Position numbers and translations under genes: made by a program
Shown: positions 24,941-34,446 of the stretch, one piece after another
How positions within the stretch are numbered: position 1 is the first letter of the stretch
Layout: each line of letters starts with the position of its first letter
Notes under the pieces: generated by a model
What the model was told of the DNA's origin: nothing
Seen by the model: the letters and a program-made list of their open reading frames with translations, nothing else
Database searches by the model: none
Source of the DNA: Flavobacteriaceae bacterium
Lineage (GTDB): Bacteria; Bacteroidota; Bacteroidia; Flavobacteriales; Flavobacteriaceae
Length of the DNA: 46,628 bases
NCBI GenBank assembly: GCA_021648755.1
Contig: JAKISG010000019.1
Span: forward strand, 1-46,628
Direction of reading: 5' to 3'

Positions 24941-27430
24941 ATGAAAAATTTTATATTAATATTCATATTTTTAATTACAAGTTTAACTTTCTCACAAACA
25001 AAAGTAAAAGGAATAGTTATTGATGAACAAAATGAACCAGTTGCATTTGCAAACATTATTTTTAAAAACTCAATAAAAGGAACCGTATCTGATGAAAACG
25101 GAAATTTTTATTTAGAGTCTTCTAAAACATATTCAGAATTAGACATTTCTTTTTTAGGTTATGAAACCAAGACTATAACATTACAAAAAGTAAATTATGG
25201 ACTGCAAATTATTTTAAAAGAAACAGGTGCTTCATTAGATGAAGTCGTTATCTATTCTGGTAAAATAAAGAAAAAAGGAAATCCTGCAATCGCTATTTTG
25301 CGTAAAATGTGGAAGAAAAAACGTAAAAATGGTATTTATATGTACGATAGATATCAGTATGATAAATACGAAAAAATAGAGTTTGATTTAAACAGTATTG
25401 ATGCTGCTTTTAAAAAACAAAGAGTTTTTAAAGGTATGGAATTTATTTTTGACAAAGTAGATACCTCTAAAGTTACAGGTAAAACCTATTTGCCTTTTTT
25501 TATAAACGAATCAGTTTATAAAACTTACGGAAAAAACACATCACCCAAAAAACTTAGAGATGAATTAATTGCAAATAAAAATTCAGGATTTCAAAAAAAT
25601 CAAAATGTAAATGAGTTTTTAAAACAATTATATACAGACTATAATATATATGACAACTATATAAAAATTTTTGATAAAAGTTTTACAAGTCCAATCTCAA
25701 GAACAGGGCCATCAGTTTATAATTATGTTTTAACAGATAGCGCTTTTATTGATGACAAGTGGTGCTATAATATTTTATTTTATCCAAGAAGAAAAAACGA
25801 ACTTACCTTTAAAGGTGATTTTTGGGTAAATGACAGCACTTTTGCAGTAAAAGAAATTCAGATGCACGCAACTAGGTCTGCCAATATAAATTGGGTAAAA
25901 GAGATTTATATAGAACAAGAATTTAATGTTTTAAACGATTCCGTTTTCTTAATAAAGCGAGACCACATAATGTCAGAATTTGCTTTGCGAAAAAAAGAAA
26001 AATCAAGAGGAGTCTATGGTAAACGAACAACCATGTACGATAATTATGAATTTGATGTAGAAAAAGAAACTGCTTTTTATACTAAAAGAAATACAGCCAA
26101 TTATGATGAATCTATTTTTGATAAATCGAAAGAATACTGGGAGGAAAATAGAATGGAAAAATTGAATGATGATGAAGACAGTATTTACAAACTGTTAGAT
26201 ACTCTAAAAACAAACCGTAAATTTAAAAACTTATATACCTTAACCGAAGTCTTAGCATCTGGCTATTGGCAATTTATACCAGGTTTTGACTACGGGCCAG
26301 TCTATTCAACCTTTGGTAATAATGATATTGAAGGAACTCGAATCAGAATAGGTGGTAGAAGTTATGTAAAACCTTCAGATAAATTACGTGTAGAAGGGTT
26401 TTTAGCATACGGATTTAAAGACCAAAAATTTAAATACGGCATTGCAGGTAAATGGCTTTTAAATAAAAGAAATAGGTTAATTCTTTCTGTAGGAAATCGA
26501 AATGACATAGAACAAACAGGCGTTAGTTTAACAACTTCAAACAACGTTTTAGATCGTAGTTTTGCCTCTGCTGCCCTTTTTGCTAGAGGTGATAATTTTA
26601 ACTTAACCAAACTAAACTTATCTAATATTAGTTTAGAGATTGAACCTATTAAAAATTTAACCTTTCAACTAGGCACAAGTTATCGAGAATTAGAATCTGC
26701 AGACCCAGAACGATTTGATGTCAATTTTAGAAATGAAGAAGGTGACATACAATCGTCTATCAAACAAGTAACAGCAGATTTTGCAATTAAATATACGCCA
26801 AAAAGAAAAAGTGGTGGATTTGGTGTAGATCAACAAGTCATTAATGAAGGTAGATACCCTATATTATACTTAAACTATAGTAGAGGTTTAAAAAATGTTT
26901 TAGATAGCGATTTTGATTACCATAAATTTCAATTTTATTACCAACACAGAGTGCAAGTTGGTGGTTTAGGAAAATTAAAATATGTTCTAGAAGTAGGCAA
27001 AACCTTTAACGATGTGCCACTTTTATTAATGGATGTTGTTCCAGGTAACCAATCACCACTTATCGCAAGAAGAACTTTTGATTTACTAGATTTTTATGAG
27101 TTTATAACCGATGAATATATGTCAATGCATTTAGAACACAATTTTAATGGACGTATTTTTTCTAGAATACCACTATTAAGAAAATTAAACTTAAGAGAGG
27201 TAATTGGAGCAAGAGGTGTTTTTGGCACGATTTCTGAAAGTAACCGTTTGACTAATGCATCAACAACGATTAATTATCTTGCCCCTGAAGATTTATATTG
27301 GGAATATCATGTTGGCGTTGATAACATTTTTAAACTATTGCGAGTTGATTTTATTTTTAGAGGAAGTCATAGAAACTTACCAGAAGCAACCAATTTTGCA
27401 ATAAAAGGAGGAATTAATTTTTATTTTTAA
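24941..27430 (+). CDS. DUF5686 outer-membrane protein with carboxypeptidase-regulatory-like domain
   Basis: An 829-residue outer-membrane protein. It has a signal peptide (1-19, ending TFSQ) and a carboxypeptidase-regulatory-like Ig domain (about 20-105: VIDEQNEPVAFANIIFKNS, SDENGNFYLES, ISFLGYET). The DUF5686 region (about 108-829) contains NPAIAILRKMWKKKRKNG, then a mixed domain, and ends in a beta-barrel-like C-terminus rich in alternating residues and finishing with phenylalanine. The family is common in Bacteroidetes and is uncharacterised; it has no TonB plug. It lies 10 bases beyond the pdhB terminator and 48 bases before the OmpA/LysM gene. Confidence 0.86.
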   Translation: MKNFILIFIFLITSLTFSQTKVKGIVIDEQNEPVAFANIIFKNSIKGTVSDENGNFYLESSKTYSELDISFLGYETKTITLQKVNYGLQIILKETGASLDEVVIYSGKIKKKGNPAIAILRKMWKKKRKNGIYMYDRYQYDKYEKIEFDLNSIDAAFKKQRVFKGMEFIFDKVDTSKVTGKTYLPFFINESVYKTYGKNTSPKKLRDELIANKNSGFQKNQNVNEFLKQLYTDYNIYDNYIKIFDKSFTSPISRTGPSVYNYVLTDSAFIDDKWCYNILFYPRRKNELTFKGDFWVNDSTFAVKEIQMHATRSANINWVKEIYIEQEFNVLNDSVFLIKRDHIMSEFALRKKEKSRGVYGKRTTMYDNYEFDVEKETAFYTKRNTANYDESIFDKSKEYWEENRMEKLNDDEDSIYKLLDTLKTNRKFKNLYTLTEVLASGYWQFIPGFDYGPVYSTFGNNDIEGTRIRIGGRSYVKPSDKLRVEGFLAYGFKDQKFKYGIAGKWLLNKRNRLILSVGNRNDIEQTGVSLTTSNNVLDRSFASAALFARGDNFNLTKLNLSNISLEIEPIKNLTFQLGTSYRELESADPERFDVNFRNEEGDIQSSIKQVTADFAIKYTPKRKSGGFGVDQQVINEGRYPILYLNYSRGLKNVLDSDFDYHKFQFYYQHRVQVGGLGKLKYVLEVGKTFNDVPLLLMDVVPGNQSPLIARRTFDLLDFYEFITDEYMSMHLEHNFNGRIFSRIPLLRKLNLREVIGARGVFGTISESNRLTNASTTINYLAPEDLYWEYHVGVDNIFKLLRVDFIFRGSHRNLPEATNFAIKGGINFYF

Positions 27431-27478
27431 TAAAAAAAGTATAATTTTAACAACTATAAATTTAATAAATTGACTAAA

Positions 27479-28621
27479 ATGAAAACAAGAAAAAGAATTG
27501 TTCTTTATGCGATTTTACTAGCAACTTTTTATATCGCTAACGCACAAGAACTTACAAATAATATTTACTTTAGCCCTGGTAAAATAACTATAGATAAAAG
27601 GTCATATGATGAATTGTATGATATCGCAGATATTATGCAAGCACTACCAGACTATGATTTTTTAGTAGCAGGACACGTAGATAGTGCAAGTACACCCGAA
27701 AATGGCGTAAAAATTTCTAAAATGAGAGCAGATGCTGTAAAAACATTTTTAATTAAGGCAGGTGTAAAACCTAACCAAATAGAAACTATTGGCTATGGTT
27801 TTTCAAAATTGAAATTTAATAATCAAACCCCTTTTGGTAGAAAAAAAAATAGAAGAGTAGAAATATCATTGAAAGGCAGTGAAGAAGCAGTAGAAATAGA
27901 TGAAGTTGTTGAAGATGTTGATGCAGATTTTAATTTAGCAGAAATTGCCAAACAATATAATATACCTTTAAAATTATTAAGAGAATGGAATAAAATTCAA
28001 GGAAAATTATCTTTTTTAGAAGGGGAAAAAGACCAATTAAATAAGAATATACATTTTAGATCAGGTAGTATTATTGTTCGATCTTCATCCAAAAAATTAT
28101 TAGAGTTAATTGCTGATTTTATGATGAAATACCCAGAAACTAACTTTACAATTGGTGGACATACAGACAGTTTAGGTAGTATAGAATATAATAAAGAAGT
28201 TTCTCAAGGTAGAGCAAATGCCTGTGTAGATTATTTTAGAAAAGCTGGAGTTAAAAAAGAAAGATTAAAAACAATAGCACACGGCTTTACAAGACCCAAG
28301 TTTATGAATAAAAACACTTGGGGAAAAGCACAATTAAATAGACGTGTAGAAATTGTTTTTGATGCTTTAAACGATTATAATATTGAAAGAGATAAAAAAA
28401 TAGAAGAAGCACAATCAAACGCTTTTGAAGTAGGGAAAGCAATAAATAATTTGACCATACCAGGTATGAAAAAAATATACCATAAGATATTAAAAAAACA
28501 AACATTATATGCTATTTCTCAAATGTATGACATAAAAATTAAGGATATTAGAAAATGGAATGGTGTTAGAGGAAATACCATATATACAGGACAACGTATT
28601 GTTATTTTTGTGAAAGAATAA
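27479..28621 (+). CDS. OmpA-family protein with two OmpA domains and LysM
   Basis: A 380-residue exported protein: signal peptide 1-22 (ending IANAQ), first OmpA-like peptidoglycan-binding domain at 28-131, a short LysM-like piece at 151-178 (NLAEIAKQYNIPLKLLREWN), second OmpA domain at 188-296 and a full LysM at 333-378 (HKILKKQTLYAISQMYDI, IYTGQRIVIFV). Both OmpA domains keep the diaminopimelate-binding region (AGHVDSA and GGHTDSLGS; NRRVEI in both). The duplication OmpA-LysM-OmpA-LysM suggests doubling of one unit. It should tether the envelope to peptidoglycan. The ATG at 27479 is chosen over a TTG at 27470. Confidence 0.87.
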   Translation: MKTRKRIVLYAILLATFYIANAQELTNNIYFSPGKITIDKRSYDELYDIADIMQALPDYDFLVAGHVDSASTPENGVKISKMRADAVKTFLIKAGVKPNQIETIGYGFSKLKFNNQTPFGRKKNRRVEISLKGSEEAVEIDEVVEDVDADFNLAEIAKQYNIPLKLLREWNKIQGKLSFLEGEKDQLNKNIHFRSGSIIVRSSSKKLLELIADFMMKYPETNFTIGGHTDSLGSIEYNKEVSQGRANACVDYFRKAGVKKERLKTIAHGFTRPKFMNKNTWGKAQLNRRVEIVFDALNDYNIERDKKIEEAQSNAFEVGKAINNLTIPGMKKIYHKILKKQTLYAISQMYDIKIKDIRKWNGVRGNTIYTGQRIVIFVKE

Positions 28622-28623
28622 TT

Positions 28624-29691
28624 TCAATTTTTAGATGGTAAAAAAACTACGCCAGAACTATGATCTTTACAAGAACCAGTAACACTTTGTAAACAATTAA
28701 TTTTATGTTCTAACTTTCGTAAACCTAAAAAGGCAAAAATTAAAGCCTCTTTAAAATCAATTATTGTCTTATTAGGTATAACAATTTCATTTTTAGAAAA
28801 ATATTTTATTCTATTAATTAAAAAAAAATTAAAAGTACCACCACCTGTAATAAGTAACTTTTGGTTTGATTGTATTTTTTTTGAAATTTGAAAAGCAACA
28901 TGTTCTACAAAAGTTCTTAAAATATCTTTTTCAATCAAGTTATATTCATTAATTAGAGGAAAAATAATTTCCGTTACAAATTCAAAACCTAAAGATTTTG
29001 GTTTCTCGCTTTTATAGAAAGCTAAACCGTTTAAATCATTTAATAAATTTTGATTTATTTTTCCGTTAGCAGCAATCTTTCCGCCTTCATCATAATCAAA
29101 ACCTAATTTATTTACATAATGATTTAATACAATATTTACAGGACAAATATCAAAAGCAATTCTTTCCTTGTTTTTGTCAAAAGATAGGTTTGCAAAGCCT
29201 CCAAGATTTAAACAATAGGTATATGCTGCAAAAAGTAACTTATCACCAATGGGTACTAATGGCGCACCTTGCCCACCAAGAGCAACATCTTGAGTTCTAA
29301 AATCACAAATAGTTTTTAGGTTGGTTTTATTTGCAATAACTTGACCATTACCAATTTGTAAAGTATAATTCGCTGCTGGTTTATGATGAATAGTATGTCC
29401 ATGCGATGCAATAAAATCAATTTTTTTAATCTTGTTTTTTTCTATAAACTCTAAAATTGACGCCGCTAAATAATTACCATACTTAAAATCTAATTTTTGG
29501 AGTTGAGCCTTATTAAAATAAAAGCCTGATTTTAATAATTTTATCCATTTTTTTGAATATGGAATTGTTTCTGAATATTTTATTTTAAATGCGTATTTTT
29601 TATCCAGATTAAAGCTCACATAAACCAAATCTAAACCGTCTAATGAAGTTCCACTCATTAACCCAATACAATACCAACTTTTTGTTTTCAA
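28624..29691 (-). CDS. anmK: anhydro-N-acetylmuramic acid kinase
   Basis: A 355-residue ASKHA sugar kinase that phosphorylates and opens 1,6-anhydroMurNAc released by lytic transglycosylases, for cell-wall recycling. It has CIGLMSGTSLDGLDLVY near the start, the phosphate loop HGHTIHH, DFRTQDVALGGQGAPLVPIG, LNLGGFANLSF and LLITGGGTFN. All are AnmK hallmarks. The start looks like TTG (29691-29689): the preceding codons have no ATG and MSGTSLDG sits at the right distance. It is tail-to-tail with the OmpA/LysM gene with only two bases between, so the two transcripts must overlap. Confidence 0.94.
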   Translation of the reverse strand: MKTKSWYCIGLMSGTSLDGLDLVYVSFNLDKKYAFKIKYSETIPYSKKWIKLLKSGFYFNKAQLQKLDFKYGNYLAASILEFIEKNKIKKIDFIASHGHTIHHKPAANYTLQIGNGQVIANKTNLKTICDFRTQDVALGGQGAPLVPIGDKLLFAAYTYCLNLGGFANLSFDKNKERIAFDICPVNIVLNHYVNKLGFDYDEGGKIAANGKINQNLLNDLNGLAFYKSEKPKSLGFEFVTEIIFPLINEYNLIEKDILRTFVEHVAFQISKKIQSNQKLLITGGGTFNFFLINRIKYFSKNEIVIPNKTIIDFKEALIFAFLGLRKLEHKINCLQSVTGSCKDHSSGVVFLPSKN

Positions 29692-29715
29692 TTTAAAATA
29701 GAATGATTATCTTTG
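29682..29715 (+). promoter_or_regulatory. acyl-CoA dehydrogenase promoter
   Basis: TTG (29682-29684), 23 bases, TATCTTTG (29708-29715), at the upper end of the Bacteroidota spacing range. The -33 box lies inside the first codons of the divergent anmK gene. The leader to the ATG at 29777 would be about 55 bases. Confidence 0.5.
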
Positions 29716-29776
29716 TAAACATAAAAATTAAAATTAAATTCTGTACTAAAAATTACAGAAAAAAAACAAATATACA

Positions 29777-30919
29777 ATGAATTTTGACCTTACAGAAGAA
29801 CAAATAATGATTAGAGATGCTGCTCGTAATTTTGCACAAAATGAATTATTACCAGGCGTTATCGAACGTGATGAAAAACAAGAATTTCCGCACGAGCAAA
29901 TAAAAAAAATGGGGGAACTAGGCTTTTTAGGCATGATGGTTAACCCAAAATATGGAGGAGGAGGGATGGATGCTGTCTCTTATGTTTTAGCAATGGAAGA
30001 AATTTCTAAAATAGACGCCTCTGCATCTGTTGTAATGTCAGTAAATAACTCACTAGTTTGCTGGGGTTTAGAGACTTTTGGGACAGAAGCACAAAAAGAG
30101 AAATACTTAACCCGTTTAGCAACAGGAGAAATAATTGGCGCTTTTTGTTTGAGTGAGCCTGAAGCAGGGTCTGATGCAACTTCGCAAAAAACTACGGCTA
30201 TTGATATGGGAGACCATTATATCGTTAATGGCACAAAAAATTGGATTACTAATGGTAGTACTGCAAGTGTCTATTTAGTAATTGCTCAAACAGATATCGA
30301 AAAAGGTCATAAAGGAATTAATGCATTAATCTTAGAAAAAGGACAAGAAGGTTTTGTAGTTGGTCCAAAAGAAAATAAATTGGGCATTAGAGGTTCAGAT
30401 ACACACTCTTTAATGTTTACTAATGTAAAGGTTTCTAAAGAAAATAGAATTGGTGAAGAAGGCTTTGGTTTTAAATTTGCTATGAAAACTCTTGCTGGCG
30501 GAAGAATTGGTATTGCAGCACAAGCTTTAGGAATTGCCTCAGGTGCTTATGAATTAGCATTACAATATTCTAAAGAACGTAAAGCTTTTGGTAAAGAAAT
30601 CTCTAAACATCAGGCCATTGCTTTTAAACTAGCTGATATGGCTACTGAAATTGAATGTGCAAGACATTTATGTATGAAAGCAGCTTGGGATAAAGATCAA
30701 CATAACAATTATGATTTATCTAGTGCGATGGCAAAATTATATGCTGCCGAAATGGCAATGCGAACTACTGTAGAAGCAGTGCAAATTCATGGTGGTTATG
30801 GTTTTGTAAAAGAATATCATGTTGAACGTTTAATGCGAGATGCAAAAATCACACAAATTTATGAAGGTACTTCTGAAATTCAAAAAATTGTGATTTCAAG
30901 AAGTGTTTTGAAAGATTAA
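29777..30919 (+). CDS. acyl-CoA dehydrogenase (short-chain/butyryl type)
   Basis: A 380-residue FAD flavoenzyme that oxidises acyl-CoA to enoyl-CoA in beta-oxidation. It has AFCLSEPEAGSDA, NGTKNWITNG (FAD/substrate site), RIGIAAQALGIASGAYELAL, ERKAFGKEISKHQA and VQIHGGYGFVKEY. IYEGTSEIQKIVI near the C-terminus places the catalytic glutamate as in short- and medium-chain enzymes. Length is typical of SCAD/butyryl-CoA dehydrogenases. Chain-length preference cannot be read safely. It is divergent from anmK with a well-formed promoter. Confidence 0.93.
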   Translation: MNFDLTEEQIMIRDAARNFAQNELLPGVIERDEKQEFPHEQIKKMGELGFLGMMVNPKYGGGGMDAVSYVLAMEEISKIDASASVVMSVNNSLVCWGLETFGTEAQKEKYLTRLATGEIIGAFCLSEPEAGSDATSQKTTAIDMGDHYIVNGTKNWITNGSTASVYLVIAQTDIEKGHKGINALILEKGQEGFVVGPKENKLGIRGSDTHSLMFTNVKVSKENRIGEEGFGFKFAMKTLAGGRIGIAAQALGIASGAYELALQYSKERKAFGKEISKHQAIAFKLADMATEIECARHLCMKAAWDKDQHNNYDLSSAMAKLYAAEMAMRTTVEAVQIHGGYGFVKEYHVERLMRDAKITQIYEGTSEIQKIVISRSVLKD

Positions 30920-31014
30920 TTTAAATTTTTATTAAATTCAAAGTGTAATTTTAGGAAACAACATCACACTAGGCACTAACTGTCTGCAATACACCGAAAT
31001 TAGCGTAGAACGTT

Positions 31015-32391
31015 TTAATTACAATGTAAAGTTATCATTTCTTGAACTAAAGGGTGTCGTAGTTTTTGTGCCTTTAAAAAATCTGTACAATATCCAGTAA
31101 TTCCAAGTTTATATTTAGCCTGCCCTAATAGGGCAAAACCTTGAGCATACTTTGGATTTAAATCAACTGATTTTTGTGCTTCCCTTTTAGATTTTTTATA
31201 AGCACCCATTTTAAAGTATAAAAAAGATTTATTTCCAAAAGTTTCAAAAGAGTTAGGGTCAATTTCAAGTGCTTTATTAAAATCTTCTTCAGCAACTTTG
31301 TAATTGTTTAACGCTACATAAATTGCTCCTCTTGAATTATAAAAAACAGCATCTTGAGATTCTAATTTAACAAATTCGCAATATTTAAGAGCTTTTTTAA
31401 ACCTCTTTTGTTCAAAATAAACGAGTATTAAATTTTCGTAAATCATTGCCTTATCTGTATTTGGTAATGTTAACGTTTTTAAATAATCTTTTTCGGCTTT
31501 AATAAGATAACCTAATTGATGGTATACATAGCCTCTATTTAAAAAATAATTAGAGTTATTGTTATTATTATCAATAAGTTTGGTGTACGCAATAATAGCT
31601 TCTTTATAAGACAACCTTCCATTTATGGTAAATGATTGTGCAGCAAATTCTAATTGCTCATTCTCTTTCTTGTCACAAAACCCTATAGGTATAATAGAAG
31701 AGTTATCATAATTATATCCCATTTCTTCAGCCATTTTTTCATCGATACAAACCATTTTAAAATCTAGTAAAAAATAGTTAATTATTGCTCTTGTTGAATA
31801 AGCCTCAGCAAAATTATCATCAAAAAATAAGGCTTTATTTATTAAGGCTAAAGCTTCTTTATAATTTCCTTTTTCTAAATATAATGTAGCATATTGATTG
31901 TATAAATGTGCTGTCTCATAGTTATTTATTATTGCATTTTTATAATCATTTTCAGCGGCATTAAATAAATAGAGTTGCTGATTAATGATACCTCTATAAT
32001 AATAATAACCGCCGTAATTTGGGTTTATTAAAATGGCTTTACTAAAAGCTTCTAAAGCAATTTCGGGTTTTTTTAAGTTGCCATAAAATGAACCCATATC
32101 TGCGTGAACTTTAGCATTAGTACTGTCTTTTTTAACAGCCTTTTCAATACTAATAATCGCTTTTTTAGACTTGTGCGATATTTGATAAGCTCTAGCTAAT
32201 TTTACCCAATATATTGAACTTATAGAATCCTTAATAAAATCTTTTTCGAGTAATTTTATTACTCTAATACCACCAATTATGGATGGGTCGTTTAATAGAG
32301 AATCTATTTTTTTATAATCATACTCTTTTTGCTGTGCAGAAAGTATAAGAATACTAGTAAATAATAGTATTAAAGATATTAATTTTTTCAT
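31015..32391 (-). CDS. exported TPR-repeat protein
   Basis: A 458-residue protein: signal peptide 1-20 (ending LSAQQ) and about nine to ten TPR units spread over residues 55-445 (e.g. AKVHADMGSFYGNLKKPEIA, AVFYNSRGAIYVALNNYKVA). A cysteine-containing C-terminus (GYCTDFLKAQK...LHCN) resembles other flavobacterial secreted TPR proteins. Between units 5 and 6 lies a non-TPR insert (CIDEKMAEEMGYNYDNSS). It is third in a tight minus-strand run after the toxin-like protein and the lipoprotein (32-base gap). It could scaffold or support immunity in the periplasm, but no function can be shown. Confidence 0.78.
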   Translation of the reverse strand: MKKLISLILLFTSILILSAQQKEYDYKKIDSLLNDPSIIGGIRVIKLLEKDFIKDSISSIYWVKLARAYQISHKSKKAIISIEKAVKKDSTNAKVHADMGSFYGNLKKPEIALEAFSKAILINPNYGGYYYYRGIINQQLYLFNAAENDYKNAIINNYETAHLYNQYATLYLEKGNYKEALALINKALFFDDNFAEAYSTRAIINYFLLDFKMVCIDEKMAEEMGYNYDNSSIIPIGFCDKKENEQLEFAAQSFTINGRLSYKEAIIAYTKLIDNNNNNSNYFLNRGYVYHQLGYLIKAEKDYLKTLTLPNTDKAMIYENLILVYFEQKRFKKALKYCEFVKLESQDAVFYNSRGAIYVALNNYKVAEEDFNKALEIDPNSFETFGNKSFLYFKMGAYKKSKREAQKSVDLNPKYAQGFALLGQAKYKLGITGYCTDFLKAQKLRHPLVQEMITLHCN

Positions 32392-32423
32392 AAACTATTA
32401 ATTTCTTACATAAAAATCAAGTT

Positions 32424-32984
32424 TTACCAACTTGCTTCACCTGTTAAACCATCTACTTTTTTACGAACGTAAATTTGGCAATTATTCTCATTAGGTTTTG
32501 GAAAACCATTTTTTTTATAAGAAGATTTGTACATAAAAATACTGTCATTTCTTATGTAACCATATTCTTTTATGTATTTACCAATTTCATGCACCCAAAA
32601 GTATTCATAAATAATTTTATTATTGTTGTTTATTTTATAGTAACCAACAAACCCATTACTAAGGTTATTATAATGAGTAAGGTTTTCTTTTGCTGGTTTA
32701 ACACTTCCGCCATAAAAATAACGTCCGTTATTAAAAAATCGTAAGTGACTCTCTACAGGTTCTTTACCTCCGTCTTTTCGACTTAATTCATGTTTGTTGA
32801 TATAAACAGCATTAATATCTATTAAATCTTCTTTTTTTAATTGATAGGGAGGTTTTGCTAATTTAAATTTAGATTTTTTTGGTTTTGTAATTCCTTTATC
32901 ATAATAGTAATTTTTAAAAGGAATTGTACATGAAATTATAAGAGTAACAAAAAAAAAGAGGGTTAAAAATATTCTTTTATACAT
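32424..32984 (-). CDS. lipoprotein, candidate immunity protein
   Basis: A 186-residue lipoprotein: N-terminal hydrophobic stretch with lipobox IISC at 16-19, so Cys19 is the lipidation site. The mature part is beta-rich (HLRFFNNGRYFYGGSV, GFVGYYKINNNNKIIYEYFW, YIRNDSIFMYKSSYKKNG). I do not recognise a family. It lies 27 bases after the toxin-like gene and 32 before the TPR gene, all co-directional. Known immunity proteins for periplasm-acting T6SS effectors are often small lipoproteins placed directly after the effector gene, which makes this the likely immunity protein; that is inference from position. Confidence 0.68.
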   Translation of the reverse strand: MYKRIFLTLFFFVTLIISCTIPFKNYYYDKGITKPKKSKFKLAKPPYQLKKEDLIDINAVYINKHELSRKDGGKEPVESHLRFFNNGRYFYGGSVKPAKENLTHYNNLSNGFVGYYKINNNNKIIYEYFWVHEIGKYIKEYGYIRNDSIFMYKSSYKKNGFPKPNENNCQIYVRKKVDGLTGEASW

Positions 32985-33011
32985 TTTTTATATTTTATAA
33001 CCATAATTATA

Positions 33012-34145
33012 TTAGAATATTTTCTCTATAGAAAGTTCTACATCTTTATGTTGAAAATCAAACATACGTTTATTGATTTTTTTATGTATTATATTTTGTA
33101 AATAACCCTCGCCAATAAAATCAATAGTACCATTAAAGCCATCATTATTAAATCGAACATAGAGTGACGATTGATTTAGACTTTGTTGATATGAGTTTTG
33201 TGTATGAAAAAAATCTAATGTAAATCTTTCTAATTCTTTTTGAAAAATTGCTTTTTTTATTGGGTCAGTCTCATTTTTAACTTTCTTTCTCAATGCATCT
33301 GTTTTTATATCATCAGCCCTTGAGTAATCTCCAGTAAAAGTTTGAGATCCAACTTCTAGAAATGGCATAACAATAGAGATACCTCCAGTCCAGCCTTTAT
33401 CAGTAGCTCCTCCATAATAAGGGAATCGCGATGTGTCATTATTTGTACTTACATTGACATCACCAATTCTAAAACCAACCAAGCCTTGTCGCTGTATTTG
33501 GTCAAATGAAAATTCATTTTCTTTATTTAAAGCAGAGCTATAAGTTAGTGCCTGCCCATATCTAATAGAATTGGAAAATTCATTTAAATTAGGTATCGGT
33601 GAATTATTATTTATAGTATAAGATTGTAACGGTTTACCATGACCATTACCAACAATTACATTTACAGAAGCGGTTAAATCAAATTCTACATTATTAGAAT
33701 TAACAACGGTACCTAAGCCACCATTATAAGCACCTAAATTTAGAGTTACATTAGTAGCCATATTTCCCCATCGTTTTCCATAACCTATATTAGCACCTAA
33801 TTTCCATTTCGTTTTTCTAGCCTTATAACCTATCATTATTTGCAGACTTAAGGTTGCCTTTAAACCGTCCCCAGGTCCGCCCGAATCACCTCCGCGTCCA
33901 TGCTCACTCCCGAAAGCAGCTAGACCTCCGTAATCTTGCATATTACCTGCAAATTTAGACATACTATCTTCAACATTTCTACGTAAATCAGTTTGCGCCC
34001 ATAAATTAACATCATTATTAATAGAGCTATTAAAATCCATAACACTTGCATTTAATGATGAACTTAATTCTGTTTCTAAAAAATCGAGGTTTAAATTTAA
34101 TTTTTGCGTTGCCATATTTAAAGTTTTAGTTACAAATAATCTCAT
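33012..34145 (-). CDS. putative polymorphic toxin (type 23-like), T6SS effector candidate
   Basis: A 377-residue protein with no signal peptide or membrane helix. Residues 1-95 are a helical, Asn/Ser-rich head ending in a glycine-rich linker (HGRGGDSGGPGDG). Residues 96-180 are beta-rich, with GYKARKTKWKLGANIGYGKR and NVTLNLGAYNGGLGT. Residues 222-377 hold FRIGDVNVSTNNDTSR, WTGGISIVMPFLEVGSQTF and, near the end, DFIGEGYLQNIIHKKI. I believe this matches the Bacteroidetes polymorphic toxin type 23 domain, but from memory only. A second ATG 30 bases in (34115, MATQKLN) is an equally good start. It is first in a three-gene run with a lipoprotein and a TPR protein, and stands back to back with T6SS genes. 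TATATTTG at 34184-34177 is its likely -7 box. Confidence 0.6.
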   Translation of the reverse strand: MRLFVTKTLNMATQKLNLNLDFLETELSSSLNASVMDFNSSINNDVNLWAQTDLRRNVEDSMSKFAGNMQDYGGLAAFGSEHGRGGDSGGPGDGLKATLSLQIMIGYKARKTKWKLGANIGYGKRWGNMATNVTLNLGAYNGGLGTVVNSNNVEFDLTASVNVIVGNGHGKPLQSYTINNNSPIPNLNEFSNSIRYGQALTYSSALNKENEFSFDQIQRQGLVGFRIGDVNVSTNNDTSRFPYYGGATDKGWTGGISIVMPFLEVGSQTFTGDYSRADDIKTDALRKKVKNETDPIKKAIFQKELERFTLDFFHTQNSYQQSLNQSSLYVRFNNDGFNGTIDFIGEGYLQNIIHKKINKRMFDFQHKDVELSIEKIF

Positions 34146-34446
34146 TATGATTAATAAGAGAGGTGATTTGTGACCCCAAATATAGTAAATTATTTATTTA
34201 TTGGTAACTTTTTGAGTAATTTTTATAGACCTAATATTAAAAGGAAGAGTTAACAAACTGAAATTAAACGATAAACATATAAGAAAATAAGACAAAATAA
34301 CTAATTATTTTTTTTTTACAAAAAAAAGATATAATTTCGTAAATTAAAAGCCTTAAATAATAATAAATTATTACTTTTACAAAGTGTTTAAAAAGAACTT
34401 TTTTTGTAAAATATATATATAAAATATTACCTAAATATTATTTATT
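34146..34446. other. divergent intergenic region between toxin module and T6SS genes
   Basis: About 300 bases, very A/T rich. On the minus strand TATATTTG (34184-34177) is a good -7 box for the toxin gene, about 32 bases before its upstream ATG. On the plus strand only TACTTTTA (34372-34379) comes close to a -7 box for the PKD gene. No gene, strong palindrome or terminator was seen. Confidence 0.5.

Noticed and set aside
24941..27430. TonB-dependent receptor call for the 829-residue outer-membrane protein
   Set aside because: It has the carboxypeptidase-like N-terminal domain but no plug domain; the DUF5686 pattern fits better.
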